Assembly: GCF_963169125.1 (NCBI RefSeq)
Contig: NC_084793.1
Location: forward strand, 213,058,652-213,122,651
From: Humulus lupulus
Lineage: Eukaryota > Streptophyta > Magnoliopsida > Rosales > Cannabaceae
DNA length: 64,000 nt
Direction: 5' to 3'
Shown here piece by piece: positions 24,083 to 36,960 of this stretch. Made by a program: the position numbers and the translations under genes. The notes under the pieces were generated by a model. The model was not told where the DNA came from and did no database searches. It saw nothing but the letters and a program-made list of their open reading frames with translations. The number at the start of each line of letters is the position of its first letter. Positions within the stretch are counted from its first letter, which is position 1.

Positions 24083-24262
24083 ATATTTTACAAGGATATT
24101 AATTCCTAAAAATACAAAATACTTTTCAAGGAATTTTAATTCCTTAAAGTATAAGATATTTTTTTCTAGAAATTTGATTTCCTAAAAATATAGATATTTT
24201 TCAAGGAATTTTAAATTCCTAAAAATGTAGATATTTTTCAAGGAAATTTGAATTCCTAAAAA
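24083..24262 (-). repeat. 40-bp AT-rich tandem repeats of D (second half)
   Basis: Repeated TTTTCAAGGAATTTTAATTCC-like unit followed by TAAAAATATAG. It continues the array seen at 10780-10933 on the other side of element C. The unit is itself partly palindromic (AAGGAA/TTCC). Confidence 0.75.
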
Positions 24263-25246
24263 TCTATTGTCTGCCTGATAGGTTATAAGTAGGACTTCTC
24301 TTCTCATTCTTGCTCTATGTGCCTCTCCCAAACGAGTTCCAAGCCTGATTTCTCCAATTCCTCATTAAACTCAGATTTTTGGTAAGTTCTTTCTTCTAAT
24401 CCTTACACCATTTAATTTAAATGTGCTTAGATTTAGAAGAAACACTTTGAATCTTTGAGGAATTTTGTTTGAATCTTCTTGTTTTTGTTTTATTTTGATC
24501 CAAAATAATTTACTTACTTGAATCAAGTTAAGATTTCTCTGTAAAATTCCTTAGCCTGGACGATTTCCAGGGTTACAAACCCTAGCACATGTGACTTTAG
24601 GCTTGTGAAACCCTAGGATGGGAAATTTCCAGGGATGTAAGACCCTAGGCCGACCACCTCATTAGCCTGGTGATTTCTAGGATTCCAAACCCTAGCATAG
24701 GTGATTTCCAAGGATGTCTATTCTCTCATGTGCCGAGCACTCCTAGGGCTTCATTATGGGCCGAGCACCTCCAGGGTTTCTTACCTTGTGCGATTTCCAA
24801 GTCTAGGACTAGGTTTAGGGCCGACCACCACACCCTTGGGCGACTTCCAGGGATCTAGGGTGGTTGGCCCAAGCATAAGCCAACCACCTGGGACCCTAAA
24901 AACAATTTTTTCTCTTCTTAACTGGTCTCTTTATGGGTCTTTCTTGTACTGTAAAAATTAATTTTTCTGGAGACTTGAACAGTCCTCTGGCATTTTTCTG
25001 AGGCTTGCATCCCTGGGGTGGTCGGCCCAAGGTGGTAGGCCGACCACCTCTGCCCCATTTTTCATGCTTTGTAATTTTATGAATTTAGGGTGGTCGGCCC
25101 AGGCTTAGGCTCACTAGGCCGACCCCTATATAGAATTTTTCTCCTGATTTCTTCATTTTTACTCCTTAGTTCATGGGTATGCCCCCAGCTATTCGCATCA
25201 TTATGCTCATTTACTAATTTAAATCTTCATTTTTCTTCTGTTGCAG
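24263..25246 (+). promoter_or_regulatory. Promoter and leader intron of the D antisense gene
   Basis: TATAAGTAG at 24284, a leader with donor TTTTG/GTAAGT at 24382, a roughly 860-bp intron with CCTAGGCCGACCACC-type motifs, and acceptor TTCTGTTGCAG at 25246 immediately before the ATG at 25247. No coding frame is seen in the intron. Confidence 0.5.
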
Positions 25247-27791
25247 ATGTCCAGCTTCTTTTCATCAGATAAGTCAGTAAGTGAGTATACTCCCCAAGAG
25301 TTCTTGGAAAGGGTGAAAAGGATTCTCCCTCGCTCCACTTTATATTTGTTCAGTGAGGAAGATTTCTTGAAAAGGTATTGCCCAATGGCAAGAGTAAAAT
25401 AGACGACTCAGCAACCTTCTGAAGATGATCCTCATATTGTCAGGCACATCACTCAAGGTTCCTCGACTGGCTCTTCTCAGATCTCTTCTCAACACAGTAT
25501 GCCCCGCGACTCTCAAGGCACATCTCAGCGGAGTCATTCTTCTCAGGGGGATAGGTTAGATCAGTAAGACTCATTGCAACGCCCTTTGCACCGAGATACT
25601 AGTCGAGTTCCCCATCAATCTTCTTTTCAGCAAGAACATACCGAGGGCTCTCGTCGTTATGATACTCATCCTCAAGAGCGTCCTATTCATAGGTTCCGGC
25701 CTAAGGTGGTTTGCCCTCCTTCCAAGAGCAAGACAGACTTGCCAGCTGTGTAGCAGAAGAAGAGACGACAAAAGGATTTCCATTCATCAGAACTTGGGGC
25801 CACCTTTGTCAGTGAGATTTTATGGAAATTGGTTGAGAAGCCTCGCCCTACTAATTATGAGGTTGTTTGGTTCAAGGGGGAGCCTCTGACATGAATGAAG
25901 AGAAGGTAAAGAACTTAAGGAAGACCTTTAACCTCTCTGGCATGTCTATCACTATCCCTGGTCCAAATGACAGAGTTAAGGACCCCCCTCTGGGTATGTG
26001 CGTTTGGACACGTTCTGCCATTAAGTCTAGTGCCCTACTTCCTCTTTATCGATATTTTCGTAGTGTTGCGAACTATTTTGGTATTAGTCCCTCTCAACTG
26101 GATCCTAATGTGATCTTGGTTTTATTTGCATTGCACATTATCTATCACCGCAGAAAATGGGCCGCTCCAGTGCCTCACAAGATCCACTACTTGTTTGACC
26201 TGAAGACGAACCCTTCTCAGCAAAACTTGGGTATTTCCACTTCCACCATTATATGAGCGAGGGTACCAACACCTTTTTGGAAAAGATCTTTGGGAATAAC
26301 AAGGCATTTAGATACGTTGACAACTATTTCTTTACTAAGGACGCAGAGGCCAACTACTCAAAGTTTAAGCATGTCGGACCTTTTTATAGACCGCTCTCGA
26401 CCCATGCTATGATAGTTTGGTCCAAGGCACTAATTGCCATGACCCATGAGGAGAAGAATATCAAGACCCTTGTTACTTCAGAGAACCTTAGCAAGGTGGG
26501 GTTATTTTCTCCTACTATAGCCGATGTTCCAAATGACGATGGTCCCGAGCCCATGACCGCCATAGACTTCCCGGGACCCATTCATGTCGACGAGGTACCC
26601 TCTTCGTCGGTGCCAGCCGGACATGAGGGTGATAAGGTGGGTGCATCTATTGGGTACACATCGCTTGCTTCGGACAACTTTGATGAAACTACGTTCGAAC
26701 CCGAATCTCATTAAGAAGGTTCGACACTTTATCACCTTTTTTTTAGGATTCCTCTATGCTTAATATCCTTCTAACGTTTTATCTTCTTTTGCAAGCTCAG
26801 ATATGTTTGTTTTTGTTCATACCCAGCAGAGGTCGACTCCCACCGAGGCCAGTCCTTCTATTTGAGTGGCAAAAAGGGCCAGGGTTGAGGCTGAGTCGGT
26901 CATGGAGGTTCCTCCTAAGGTGTCTTCTCCGACTCCTCCAATGTTTAGTCTAATTCTTTTGGTGTCTAGTCTTGTCGAAGAGGTAGAGCCATCTTTGTCT
27001 ACACCAGTTCCTCCAATTTTCACTGATGCGGGTGCTTCCTGTTCTGTGCTTGCTCTTTTATCTGAGCCACATCAATCTGCTATACGGAACTTAGGTTCCC
27101 TCATGGACCGAGCATCTCATCTGGAGCAAACGACAATAACTCTTAATGGGATTAAGAATGAGAACTTAAGCACCATTCTAACAAAGTCACTCCTAGACAT
27201 TCAGAGTGTGAGTCCTTTATAGTTCTCTTCTTGTCTACTTAGCATGTGTTCTGACATTTATCTAACACCTGTATGTTTTTTGCAAGCACTGATGTTGGTA
27301 TCTCATTCCGTGATAGGTCTGTGGAGTATACCTCTGCACTCTCCAACCTTCGTTCTGAGCTTGAAGTTGTCTTCCAAGAGGTGCTGGACCTTAGGCTCGT
27401 TCTTGGCTCTAGGGATGTTGACATTGCTTCAAAGAATGAAGAGATCAACACCCTTCGTAGTACCATGAAACTCAAACAGCAGGAAGTGATCGAGTTGACT
27501 CTTAGGATAACCCAGATGGAGGAGAAACTTGTTTATCAGCCCCAACAGTCTGAAGCCGAGAAAGAGAATCTAATTGCTGACATGGACCAATTGCAGAAGG
27601 ATTCTCTTGTTGAGAAGGAGTATTCAGAGATAGCTTTCTTTTGCTTCTACTTGATCTGGAAGTCCAACAAAGATCTGAACTTAGATTTCCTTCCCGAGAA
27701 GACGCGAGTGAACAAGCTTAGGAAGTGTCTGGCTCGTGAGATTGCCGAGGCTCAGGGTGGTCTTTTAGATCGTACTCCTCACCCTAGTTAG
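25247..27791 (+). pseudogene. Antisense spliced gene of element D, broken
   Basis: It begins MSSFFSSDKS at 25247. A Ser/Gln-rich N-terminal part follows with in-frame stops near 25398, 25565 and 25752. Then comes the conserved domain (25890-26250, motifs LPLYRYFRSVANYFG and HYLFDLKTNPSQQ), a frame change near 26235, a segment to 26714, an intron, a Pro/Ser-rich exon (about 26800-27210), an intron, and a coiled-coil exon (27290-27791) ending with the CFYLIWKSN domain seen also in C. The last 280 coding bases are duplicated at 42158-42435 on the far side of element B. The function is unknown. Confidence 0.7.
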
Positions 27792-28073
27792 TCTTCTTTT
27801 GGTGTTTTACTCTGTCTTTCCTTCCATGCCATTGTTGGGGCACCTTGTACTTGAAAAATTTTCATATGACATTTTATGCCTTTATGCTTTTTTTGTTATG
27901 AGTACTCAGTGTATTGATTGAAATTTTTTTTATTTCCAATGCTTACTAAGTATATCAACTTTCAACCCTCATTGGTTCAGGTATCGGTATACTCTGAACA
28001 CATGTATTTTACATGCCATACTAACCTTACGCCTTTATGTTTTTCATGCTAATAATCATGGTAATATGAGTAG
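27511..28073 (+). repeat. Left copy of a 560-bp duplication flanking element B
   Basis: Matches 42155-42718 with about 4% differences by eye, covering the last exon and 3' flank of the D antisense gene. It ends AGTAG at 28069-28073, immediately against the 5' LTR of B. Confidence 0.9.
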
Positions 28074-28977
28074 TGTTATCCCCATTTCCTGTCATGGGCC
28101 CGGGACGATGGTCCAGGCCCATGGTCTTGGCAATTGGATATGGGCCCAGCCCAGGCCCGCTTAGTACGGGAGTAACCAAGGACGACGACCCAAGTATGGT
28201 TCCGGACCCAGATGGTGTCCAGGAAAATGATCCATGACAGTCGCCCGGGAGACGTATGGCCAGTTGGGGATATGGTCGCGGTATACCCAAAATGATCCCG
28301 GAACCTGGTAAACGGTCCGGGCCTGTGGTAAACGAAGACGGACAGAGGTAAACGAACCCGGGTCATGTCCTCTAGGTTGGCAGGAAAAGGCATCCATGAC
28401 CCTGAAGTCGCCCCACGACGCGTGGGAGCTGTCCCCACTTTTCACCTGCGGAAAAGGCCACCTCGGGATTGCACGCCGCTGTTTCAGACATGTGCTACCA
28501 GTACACTGACTGGCTTTGTCCCCTGAATCTGCCTCGTAACTCGGAGTGCCCAGACTAAAAGCACCATTTTGTCGGCTGAAATATAGTTCTTGGGCCGCCC
28601 CATTGGGCCTTAATTATTCTTAGACCTATGTATTTTTATCCTTTGTATTGGGCTTCCGCTAGAGAAGCCAAGAGTATCCACGTCTTTGATGGGCCCGGGT
28701 CATGCCCGACCCAGACCCAGTGTTCTTATGAGCCTATAAATACAGGCGATAGAACACTAGAAAAGGGATCTCTTTTCGACTTGTATACAGTTACTCTGTC
28801 AAAACATAGAGAGAAACTCCATTGTAAAAGACTTTCCAAGCTCTAATACAACTGACTCGTGGACTAAGGCTCATTAACGCCCCAACCATGTAAAAATCCT
28901 ATTTTTACCTTCTAAATTCCATATCATTAGTCTTACCTAATCATCATTAATATAGTTTCAAAAAATCTCGGTAAACA
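28074..28977 (+). repeat. 5' LTR of element B (904 bp)
   Basis: Starts TGTTATCC, ends CTCGGTAAACA. TATA box CTATAAATACAG at about 28734. The partner is 41245-42139, differing at roughly 5% of sites by eye. Confidence 0.92.
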
Positions 28978-28998
28978 TTTTGGTGCTTTCATTGAGAG
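28978..28998 (+). other. Primer binding site region of element B
   Basis: TTTTGGTGCTTTCATTGAGAG directly follows the 5' LTR, with TGG starting at 28981. Nearly the same sequence follows the 5' LTR of D. The tRNA was not identified. Confidence 0.65.
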
Positions 28999-29036
28999 AC
29001 TGAGAAAGCTAGTGCTAACACCAAACCTCTACTACA

Positions 29037-31531
29037 ATGGTGAATACGCGACACACCACTTTCAACCCTAGTAACCCAGAGCAGAGCAATGGAGATCCGT
29101 TGCCTTCCCAGCATCTTCCTCAGAATCCGCCTGAGAACACTCCTCCTCAAACATCTCACTTTGACGAGTCACAAGACTATGAGGGTGGGACAAAGTACGA
29201 AGAGGAGAACGAGGAGGAATATTATGAAGACAAAAACGAGGAGTACCACGACGAAGCTGCGGATCCTGAGATCCCAGAAGCAGAGCCCAACCAGCAGGAC
29301 CTGGAGGTGACTAGACTGTGGCAGCAAGTCCTGGACTAGGAGGCCAGGATTGCTGAGCAAGCGGAGGCACATCGGCGGATGCAAGAGTCTCTCCAAGCCC
29401 TAGAGCCATTCATTGCAGCGTAGGGTCCGACAACCAATCCCCCAGCTGGCCCACTTCCGGGAGCGCAACAGCCCGCTCCGCAAGCCCGAGCCGGGGTCCC
29501 CGAAGAAGCGAGGCCGGCCCCTCCCCCGGAGCAGTTTCCTGAGCCAGCCCCAGGAAACCCGGACAAGGAGAAAAAGAAGGTCGGTGGAAAGACCTGAGAA
29601 AAGAAAACCCCCATCACGAAAGCCGGGACCCGTTCCCCGTCGCTCCCTAGGAAAGAGAAGGTGCGCCTCGTCCCAGGACGGGGCCACCCGATCGATCCAC
29701 AGGGGACGCGGTCGCGGAACGCACGGCCCCAGTACGCCCCAGGGTGAGACGAACGGGAAAGGTCTTTGCACCCAAGCGCCTCGGTAAACAAAAACTGTTG
29801 GGAACGGCCATGCAGCGAGGAGCGTCATGCCCTTAGTTCAGGGGACGACATGTCCCGGGTAGACCTACGCGACGGACTGAACGCTCGGAAAGAGCGGGCC
29901 CGTAAGGAAAAGATCCTCCCCCGAGGTGGCGACCTTAGGAACAACATCAACGACAGGAGGAATGAAAGAATCCCCCTGGAGGATGGTGCGGCCAGGCAGC
30001 TCATGGAGCAGCTGGTCGCTTTGAAAAAGGTCACGGACCGTTTGGTCCGCAAACAGGAAGGAGCAGATACCGACTCCGATGAGGAGGACAAAGAGCCCTA
30101 TGCGAGGCACATCCTGGACGTTGTGCTCCCCAAGGGGTTCAAGATGCCAAGCCTCACTGCCTATACCGGAAACACTGACCCCAGGGATCATCTGTCCCGA
30201 TACAACCGGCTTATGACCGTGGCCCACGTCAGCGATGATGGCAAGTGCCTCTGTTTCTCGATCACTCTAGGTGGTCCTGCCGAGGAGTGGTGGAAAAGAC
30301 TTAAGCCGAGATCCATCCAATCCTGGTCAGGACTGCAGTCAGCGTTTCGCAAGCAGTTCGTGGCCGCCATGAGGATGGACATGCAAATCAGCGCCCTCGC
30401 AAATATTAAACAGCTCCCCGTGGAGACATTGAGGGCCTACATCCAACGCTTTACTGAAGAAGCCTCCAAGACCAAGGTGGACGATGGACAGCGCCTGGTG
30501 GCATTGCAGTCCGGAATCTGGGCCGGGTCCCCCCTCTGGGATGAGATGCAGCGTAACAAGGCGGCTACCCTGGAAGAATTCATAAGGAAGACGCAAGGAT
30601 TTATAAATTGGGAAGAGGCTCAGATCCAGGCTTTCGGATGGCCTCCGGCACCACAGCCCAGCGCCCAAGCGTTCCCGGGGTACAGGGTGCAGTTCCCGGC
30701 GCAGTCCTACGTCACGCCCCCGATCGCCCCGGCACCAGCCATTACGCCTGGAATCACCTACACCCCTATGGTGTACGGTCCTGCCTCTTCAGGATATGCC
30801 CCGGTCGAATCCGCCCACTTTTCCGGGTACGGAGCCGCGCCGACGGGTCATAGCGTTGCCCCCGTCGGGGCCCAGCAGTCGCAGGTGGGAGTAACAGAGG
30901 CAAGCATAAACCCCTCCCGGGGGAAGAGATTTTGCAAGGCCAAAATCAATCTGAACCAGCTAAGAAAGGAAAAAGGGGCTACGAGCCCCAATATTCAGAA
31001 TACACCAATCTGGTGGACACCAGGGAGAACATCTTCCTGGCCACAGAAAGGGCAGTCCACTACCGAAAGCCTAGCCCCATGTTCAGAGGGGGGAGAAATC
31101 CGAGGGATACCAACAAACGGTGCGCCTACCATAAGGACGTCGGCCACACAACCGAAGAGTGCCAGCAACTCAAGGACGAGATCGAGAATCTCATCAAGCT
31201 GGGGCATCTCCACCAGTGGGTCAGGATGCCCATGGGACTCCCGGGCCTATCAGCAGGTCCCGGACAACTGACGGTCCCGGGAGCACCCAGGGCATACCCG
31301 TCTCAGGGAGGGTATGCACAGGGACTGACGGCACAGACCCCTCAGGGGGCCCCCGTCGCGCAAGCGCCCGGCTCTGGAGTGCCTTATCCATTCGGGACGG
31401 CACCCCCTCGCGTGGATAGACATGTAGCCACCATCTCGGGCGGACCTCACCTGGGAGGGCCGTCCAGGAACGATCAAAAGCACTACCTAAGCGAGCTCGA
31501 CCATGATCAGGAGGTGTGCGCCCTTGTCTAA
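29037..31531 (+). pseudogene. gag of element B
   Basis: Starts MVNTRHTTFNPSN at 29037, with an acidic Pro/Glu-rich N-terminus (stop at 29337, another near 29420). A frame change then leads into a long open stretch (29766-about 30930) with the retrotransposon gag domain (FKMPSLTAYTGNTDPRDHL, GGPAEEWWKRLKP, LRAYIQRFTEEA). A Pro/Gly/Tyr-rich linker follows. A frame change near 30930 continues into the nucleocapsid-like part with an intact CX2HX4HX4C knuckle (CAYHKDVGHTTEEC). The end (TAA at 31529-31531) is in frame with protease, so gag and pol were probably one polyprotein. Confidence 0.87.
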
Positions 31532-31552
31532 GCCCCGACTCAGCGCCCGAAA

Positions 31553-34500
31553 TTGATGAACCTCCCCATCACCTTCATGGAGGACGACACCCGCAACGTC
31601 CATTTCCCGCACCATGACCCGCAGGTCATAGATGCGCAGATCGCCAACAAGTTGGTATCCCGTGTGTTGGTAGATGACGGGAGTTCCGTCAACCTCTTGT
31701 TCAAGCCCGCCTTCACCGCCATTGGCTTGACTGAAGCGGATCTGGCATCGTGCCCGACCCAGATTTACGGCTTCAACGGAGACGCACTACTCCCCATGGG
31801 GAAGATCCAGTTGCCCGTAACGTTGGGAAGTGAGTTGCAGCACTCATTCAAGTTCTGCACCTTCGTAGTGGTGGACTGCCCCACTGCTTACAACGTCATT
31901 TCGGCCGGCCCGCATTAGTCGAGTTCGGGGCCATCACCTCTATCCGTCATCTTTGCATGAAGTTCCCTTACGACAACGCAGGGGTGGGGACTGTCCGGGG
32001 AGATCAGAAGAGCGCCCGGAAGTGCTACCATGTGTCCGCCCGGCCAATATACATGGTCCGGGACGAGCCCTTTGAGGACCTCATCGACCCGATTCCTCCC
32101 CCACCTGCCGAGAGAGTGATTCGGGAAGAAGATGACCTAGACCCGAGGATAGGGGACGATTGCATCCTAGAGCCAATGGACGAGATTGAGGAGGTGTGCA
32201 TTAGCGACACCGATCCGGCCAGGGTCATCCAAGTTGGGAAAAATCTTCCGGCAGAGGTCCGGGCCGCCATCATTGCCCAAGTTAAAGAGAACCAGGATAA
32301 TCTGGCCTGGTCTCACTCGGATATGACAGGGAACGACCACAACATCATCTGCCACGCATTGAGCATAGACCCAAACGCGACCTTGATCCGCCAAAAACGA
32401 AGGCCCTTGGGGACGGAGAGGGCCGAGGCCCTTAAGCTGGAAGTAGAGAAGTTGTCTTCAATCAACTTCATACACGAGGCTGTATACCCCGTGTAGCTGG
32501 CCAACCCCGTTCTGGTGCCGAAATCGAACGGAACATGGAGAACGTGCATCGATTTAACGGATCTCAACAAAGCTTGTCTGAAGGATTATTTCCCGCAACC
32601 CAGGATCGACCAAATGGTGGATGCTACATCCAGGTACGAGATCTTAAGCTTCATGGACGCTTACTCCGGCTACAATCAGATCTCTATGCATGTGGCAGAT
32701 CAGGAGCACACCAGTTTCCAAACCGACAAGGGAATATACTGCTACATCGTCATGCCCTTCGGACTGAAAAACGTCGGGGCAACCTATCAAAGGCTCGTCA
32801 ATCGAATGTTCCGGGCCTAGCTGGGGCGAAACATGAAAGTCTATATCGACGATATGCTGGTAAAGTCCAAGACGTCTGAGAAGCATTCGGATGACCTAGC
32901 TGAAGCTTTCGCAGTCATTCGGAAGTACAGGATGAAGTTGAATCCCAAGAAGTGTACTTTTGGCGTGGCCTCCGAGAAGTTCCTGGGCTTCATAGTGAGC
33001 TTCCGGGTAATAGAGGCCAATCCGGATAAGATCAAGGCACTGATTGATATGCCCTCTCCCCGGAAGCATAAGGACGTCCAAAGCCTGACCGGGCGAATAG
33101 CCGCCTTAAGCCGTTTCGTCTCCAAAGCCACGGACAAGTGCATCCCATTCTTTAACGTCCTTCGGGGAAGGCAGTGGTTCGAATGGTCTGTCAAGTGCGA
33201 AGAAGCCTTTCAAAAACTGTAAGAACACCGGCCCAAGCTCCGATCCTGACAAAGCCGGTGGATGGGGACCCTCTGTACCTCTATTTAGCAGTGACCGAGC
33301 ACGCGATCAGCACCACGTTGGTACGGGAGGAGGAAAGGACACAGATCCCGGTATACTACGTGAGTAAGCGATTGTTGGGCGCCGAGTCTCAATATCTGAA
33401 AATCGAAAAGCTTACCTTTTTCCTGCTGATGGTGACCCGGAAACTCTGGCCTTACTTCCAGGACCACGCCATAAAAGTCCTAACCAACCACCCCCTGCGG
33501 CAAGTGTTACAGAAGCCCAAGTCATCAGGAAGACTCCTAAAGTGGGCCATGGAACTAATTCAGTTCGATATATCCTACTTCCCTAGAGTGTCCATCAAGG
33601 GGCAAGCCCTGGCCGACTTCATCGTTGAGTGTTCTGGGATATCCCAGGAAGATGATCCTGAGTCCCCCGCGGCGCCCGTATGGAAGGTCTTCGTGGATGG
33701 GGCCTCAAATGAGAACGGGGCCGGGGCCGGGATCATCTTGGTATCACCACAGGGACACCAGTTACAAAATGTCCTGTGTTTCTAGTTCAAAGCATCGAAC
33801 AACAAAGCTGAGCATGAAGCTGTCTTAGCCGGGCTGCGTTTGGCCCGGGAAGTAGGGGCCGCGAACCTGGAAATCTACAGCGATTCCCAGCTGGTTGTCA
33901 GGCAAATCTCGGGGGAATATCAAACTAAAGGAGAGAGAATGGGGGCTTATGTGACCCAGATGAGAGAGATGCTAGAGGCGTTCAAAAAGAACTCCATCCG
34001 CCAGATCCCTAGAGAGCAAAATGTCTTCGCGGACACACTAGCAAAGCTGGCCACCGACGCCGAAGGAGAACTGGCCGGGCTAGTCCCCGTCAACCATCTC
34101 TCCGTCCCAAGCATCAAAGCCCCCGCGGTCTACATCGTCAACCATCTCCCCGTCCTAAGCATCAGAGCCCCCGCGGTCCACACCGTCGACCACTCCACGT
34201 CTTGCATGGGACCACCTATCCGCTATCTGACAGCCGGGGAGGTGCCAGCAGACAGGGTCGCGCCCAGGAAGCTTCAGTACCAGATCCACCGATATATCAT
34301 GATGGATGGAAAACTCTATCTTCGGGGTTTGTCCATGCCTTACCTAAGGTGTGTGTCCGGGACAAAGCTAAGTGCCATCATGCATGAAGTGCACGAAGGC
34401 TTTTGCGGAGATCATACAGCCGGGCCCAATCTATCCAAAAAGATTATGCGCTAAGGATACTTCTGGCCGACCATGAAGAAAGATTGTATCGATTACGTCC

Positions 34501-35432
34501 GCAAGTGCGAACAGTGCCAAAGATACTCGAAGGTCCCACGGGCCCCACTGACGGAGATAACCTTGATGACTAGCCCCTGGCCTTTCGCGGTGTGGGGGAT
34601 CGATCTGGTAGGATCGCTCCAAACCGGGAAAGGAGGAGTGAAATACGCCATCGTGGCCGTGGACTACTACACTAAGTGGGTTGAGGCGGAACCCATGAAC
34701 ACGATCACTTCGTAGAAGGCCTTGGATTTCGTCATTAATAATATAGTGTGTCGGTACGGCCTCCCCTACAAAATTGTATCTGATAACGGGAAGCAGTTCG
34801 ACAGCGCCCACTTCACAGACTTTTGCGAGAGACATGGCACCATCAAGAGCTTCTCCGCGGTGGCCAGGCCCCAAGAAAACGGGCAGGCAGAAGCCGTGAA
34901 CAAAATCTTAAAAGGGACGTTAAAGAAAAAACTCTAGGCCTGCAAGAGCAAATGGCCCGAAGAGCTGCCCCGCGTGTTGTGGGCTTACTGGACGACCGAT
35001 AGGACCTCAACCGGCCACACTCCTTACTCCATGGTCTATGGATGCGAAGCCATCATCCCCATCGAAACGACCATCCTGTCTCACCGAAAAGACACGTATG
35101 ATCCCACCCAGAACCATGCCCTACTCCAGGAATCGCTAGATCCCATCGAAGAGATCCGGGAGGAGTCGCAAGTACAACTGAAGATGTACCAAGGCAAGAT
35201 CGCACGTCATTTCAACTCAAAATTAAAAAGCCGAAAGTTCGGAACCGGCGACTTAGTCTTGCGAAGAGTCTTCCCTGCTACTCAAGATCCGGGAGTAGAG
35301 GTTCTGGGCCCGAATTGGGAAGGACCATACGAGGTCCAACATGAAGTCTGCCCCGGGACGTACCGCTTAAAACAGCTCGATGGCTCGGAAGTCCCACGAG
35401 CCTGGAATGCGGAACATCTCCGTAAATACTAA
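31553..35432 (+). pseudogene. pol of element B: protease, RT, RNase H, integrase
   Basis: Protease (31553-31918) has VLVDDGSSVNLLF, an unusual DDG where C and D have DTG. RT (31957-33222) has FMDAYSGYNQIS and the active site YIDDMLVKSK. RNase H (33230-34100) has VFVDGASNENG and IYSDSQLVV. Integrase (34200-35432) has CEQCQRYSK, then core residues in WGIDLVG, VSDNGKQF and NGQAEAVNK (D,D,E present), and ends WNAEHLRKYY. Lesions are frame changes near 31905 and 33220, and in-frame stops at about 32494, 32818, 33783, 34452, 34713 and 34935. Most stops can be explained by C-to-T type changes in CAG, CGA or TGG codons. Confidence 0.93.
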
Positions 35433-35689
35433 CAGTAGTCAGGAGAGCGTGTTCCAATTTTGTATTTTTGTTGTAAATAATGTACGCCTCAGGGCGACCC
35501 CCTTGAATAATAAAAATGGCGTGTGCAAAACGCCATAAAGAAACGTTATCAAACAAATGAAAATCTTACCCAAGTGACCCCAGACCAGTCTCCGCTCACT
35601 TGTGGGGGGTATCCCGGGTATGATCAAATACCCGGCAGGGTGCAAGCTCAGGCTAGTCCCGGCCCGGACCAACGATGTCCGGGGGATAC
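35433..35689 (+). other. Spacer after pol of B
   Basis: Non-coding. It contains AATAATAAAA at about 35506 and the start of GTCCGGG-rich sequence leading into the tandem array. Confidence 0.5.
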
Positions 35690-36960
35690 AAACCCCGTGG
35701 GGCCAAGCCCAAGGCTGGTCCCACCCTGAACAAACAATGTCCGGGGGTATAAATTAAAGAGGACCAAGCCCCAGGGCTGGTCCCACCCTAGACGAACGAT
35801 GTCCGGGAGTATAAATTAAAAGGACCAAGCCCCAGGGCTGGTCCCACCGCGAACGAACGATGTCCGGGAGTATAAATTAAAGAGGACCAAGCCCCAGGGC
35901 TGGTCCCACCCCGAACGAACGATTTCCGGGGGTATAAATTAAAGAGGGCCAAGCCCAAGGCTGGTCCCACCCCGGATGAACGATGTCTGGGGGTATAAAT
36001 TAAAAAGGACCAAGCCCCAAGGCTGGTCCCACCCTGGACGAACGATGTCCAGGGGTATAAATTAAAAGGATCGAGCCTAAGGCTGGTCCTACCCCGGACG
36101 AACGATGTTCGGGGGTATAAATTAAAAGGACCGAGCCTAAGGCTGGTCCCACCCCGGACGAACGATGTCCGGGAGTATAAATTAAAAGGACCAAGCCCCA
36201 GGGCTGGTCCCACCCCGGACGAACGATGTCCGGGAGTATAAATTAAAGAGGACCAAGGCCCAGAGCTGGTCCCACCCTGGACGAACGATGTCCGAGAGTA
36301 TAAATTAAAGAGGGCCAAGACCAAGGCTGGTCCCACCCCGGACGAACAATGTCCGAGGGTATAAATTAAAGAGGACCAAGCCCCAAGGTTGGTCCCACCC
36401 CGGACAAATGATATCCGGGGGTATAAATTAAAAGGACTGAGCCTAAGGCTGGTCCCACCCCGGAGGGGTATAAATTAAAAGGACCAAGCCCCAGGGATGG
36501 TCCCACCCCGGACAAACGATGTCCGGGAGTATAAATTAAAAGGACCAAGCCCCAGGACTGGTCCCACCCCTGATGAACGATGTCTGGGAGTATAAATTAA
36601 AGAGGACCAAGCCCCAGGGCTGGTCCCACCTCAGACGAACGATGTCCGAGGGTATAAATTAAAGAGGGCCAAGCCCAAGGCTGGTCCCACCCCGGACGAA
36701 CGATGTCTGAGGGTATAAATTAAAGAAGGCCAAGCCCAAGGCTGGTCCCACCCCGGACGAACGATGTACGTGGGTATAAATTAAAGAGGACCAAGCCCCA
36801 AGGCTGGTCCCACCCCGGACGAATGATGTCCAGGGGTATAAATTAAAAGGACCGAGCCTAAGGCTAGTCCCACCCCGGACGAACGATGTCCGGGGGCATA
36901 AATTAAAAGGACCGAGCCTAAGGCTGGTCCCACCCCGAACGAGAGACGTCTGGGAGAGAA
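35690..36960 (+). repeat. Tandem array, about 60-bp unit, about 21 copies
   Basis: The unit contains GGTATAAATTAAAG, AGGACCAAGCCC, GGCTGGTCCCACCCC and GGACGAACGATGTCC. Copies are 58-63 bp, one is shortened (about 36455-36470). Where the unit is exactly 60 bp the minus strand stays open (for example 36336-35788), giving a 20-residue repeat around TSFVRGGTS. It lies between pol and the antisense gene. Confidence 0.92.

Noticed and set aside
35788..36336. A repeat protein gene on the minus strand
   Set aside because: The open frame follows from a 60-bp unit and breaks where unit length changes; kept only as an observation.
35690..36960. CRISPR-like repeat array
   Set aside because: Units are directly adjacent and diverge throughout, without unique spacers, and the context is a plant retrotransposon.
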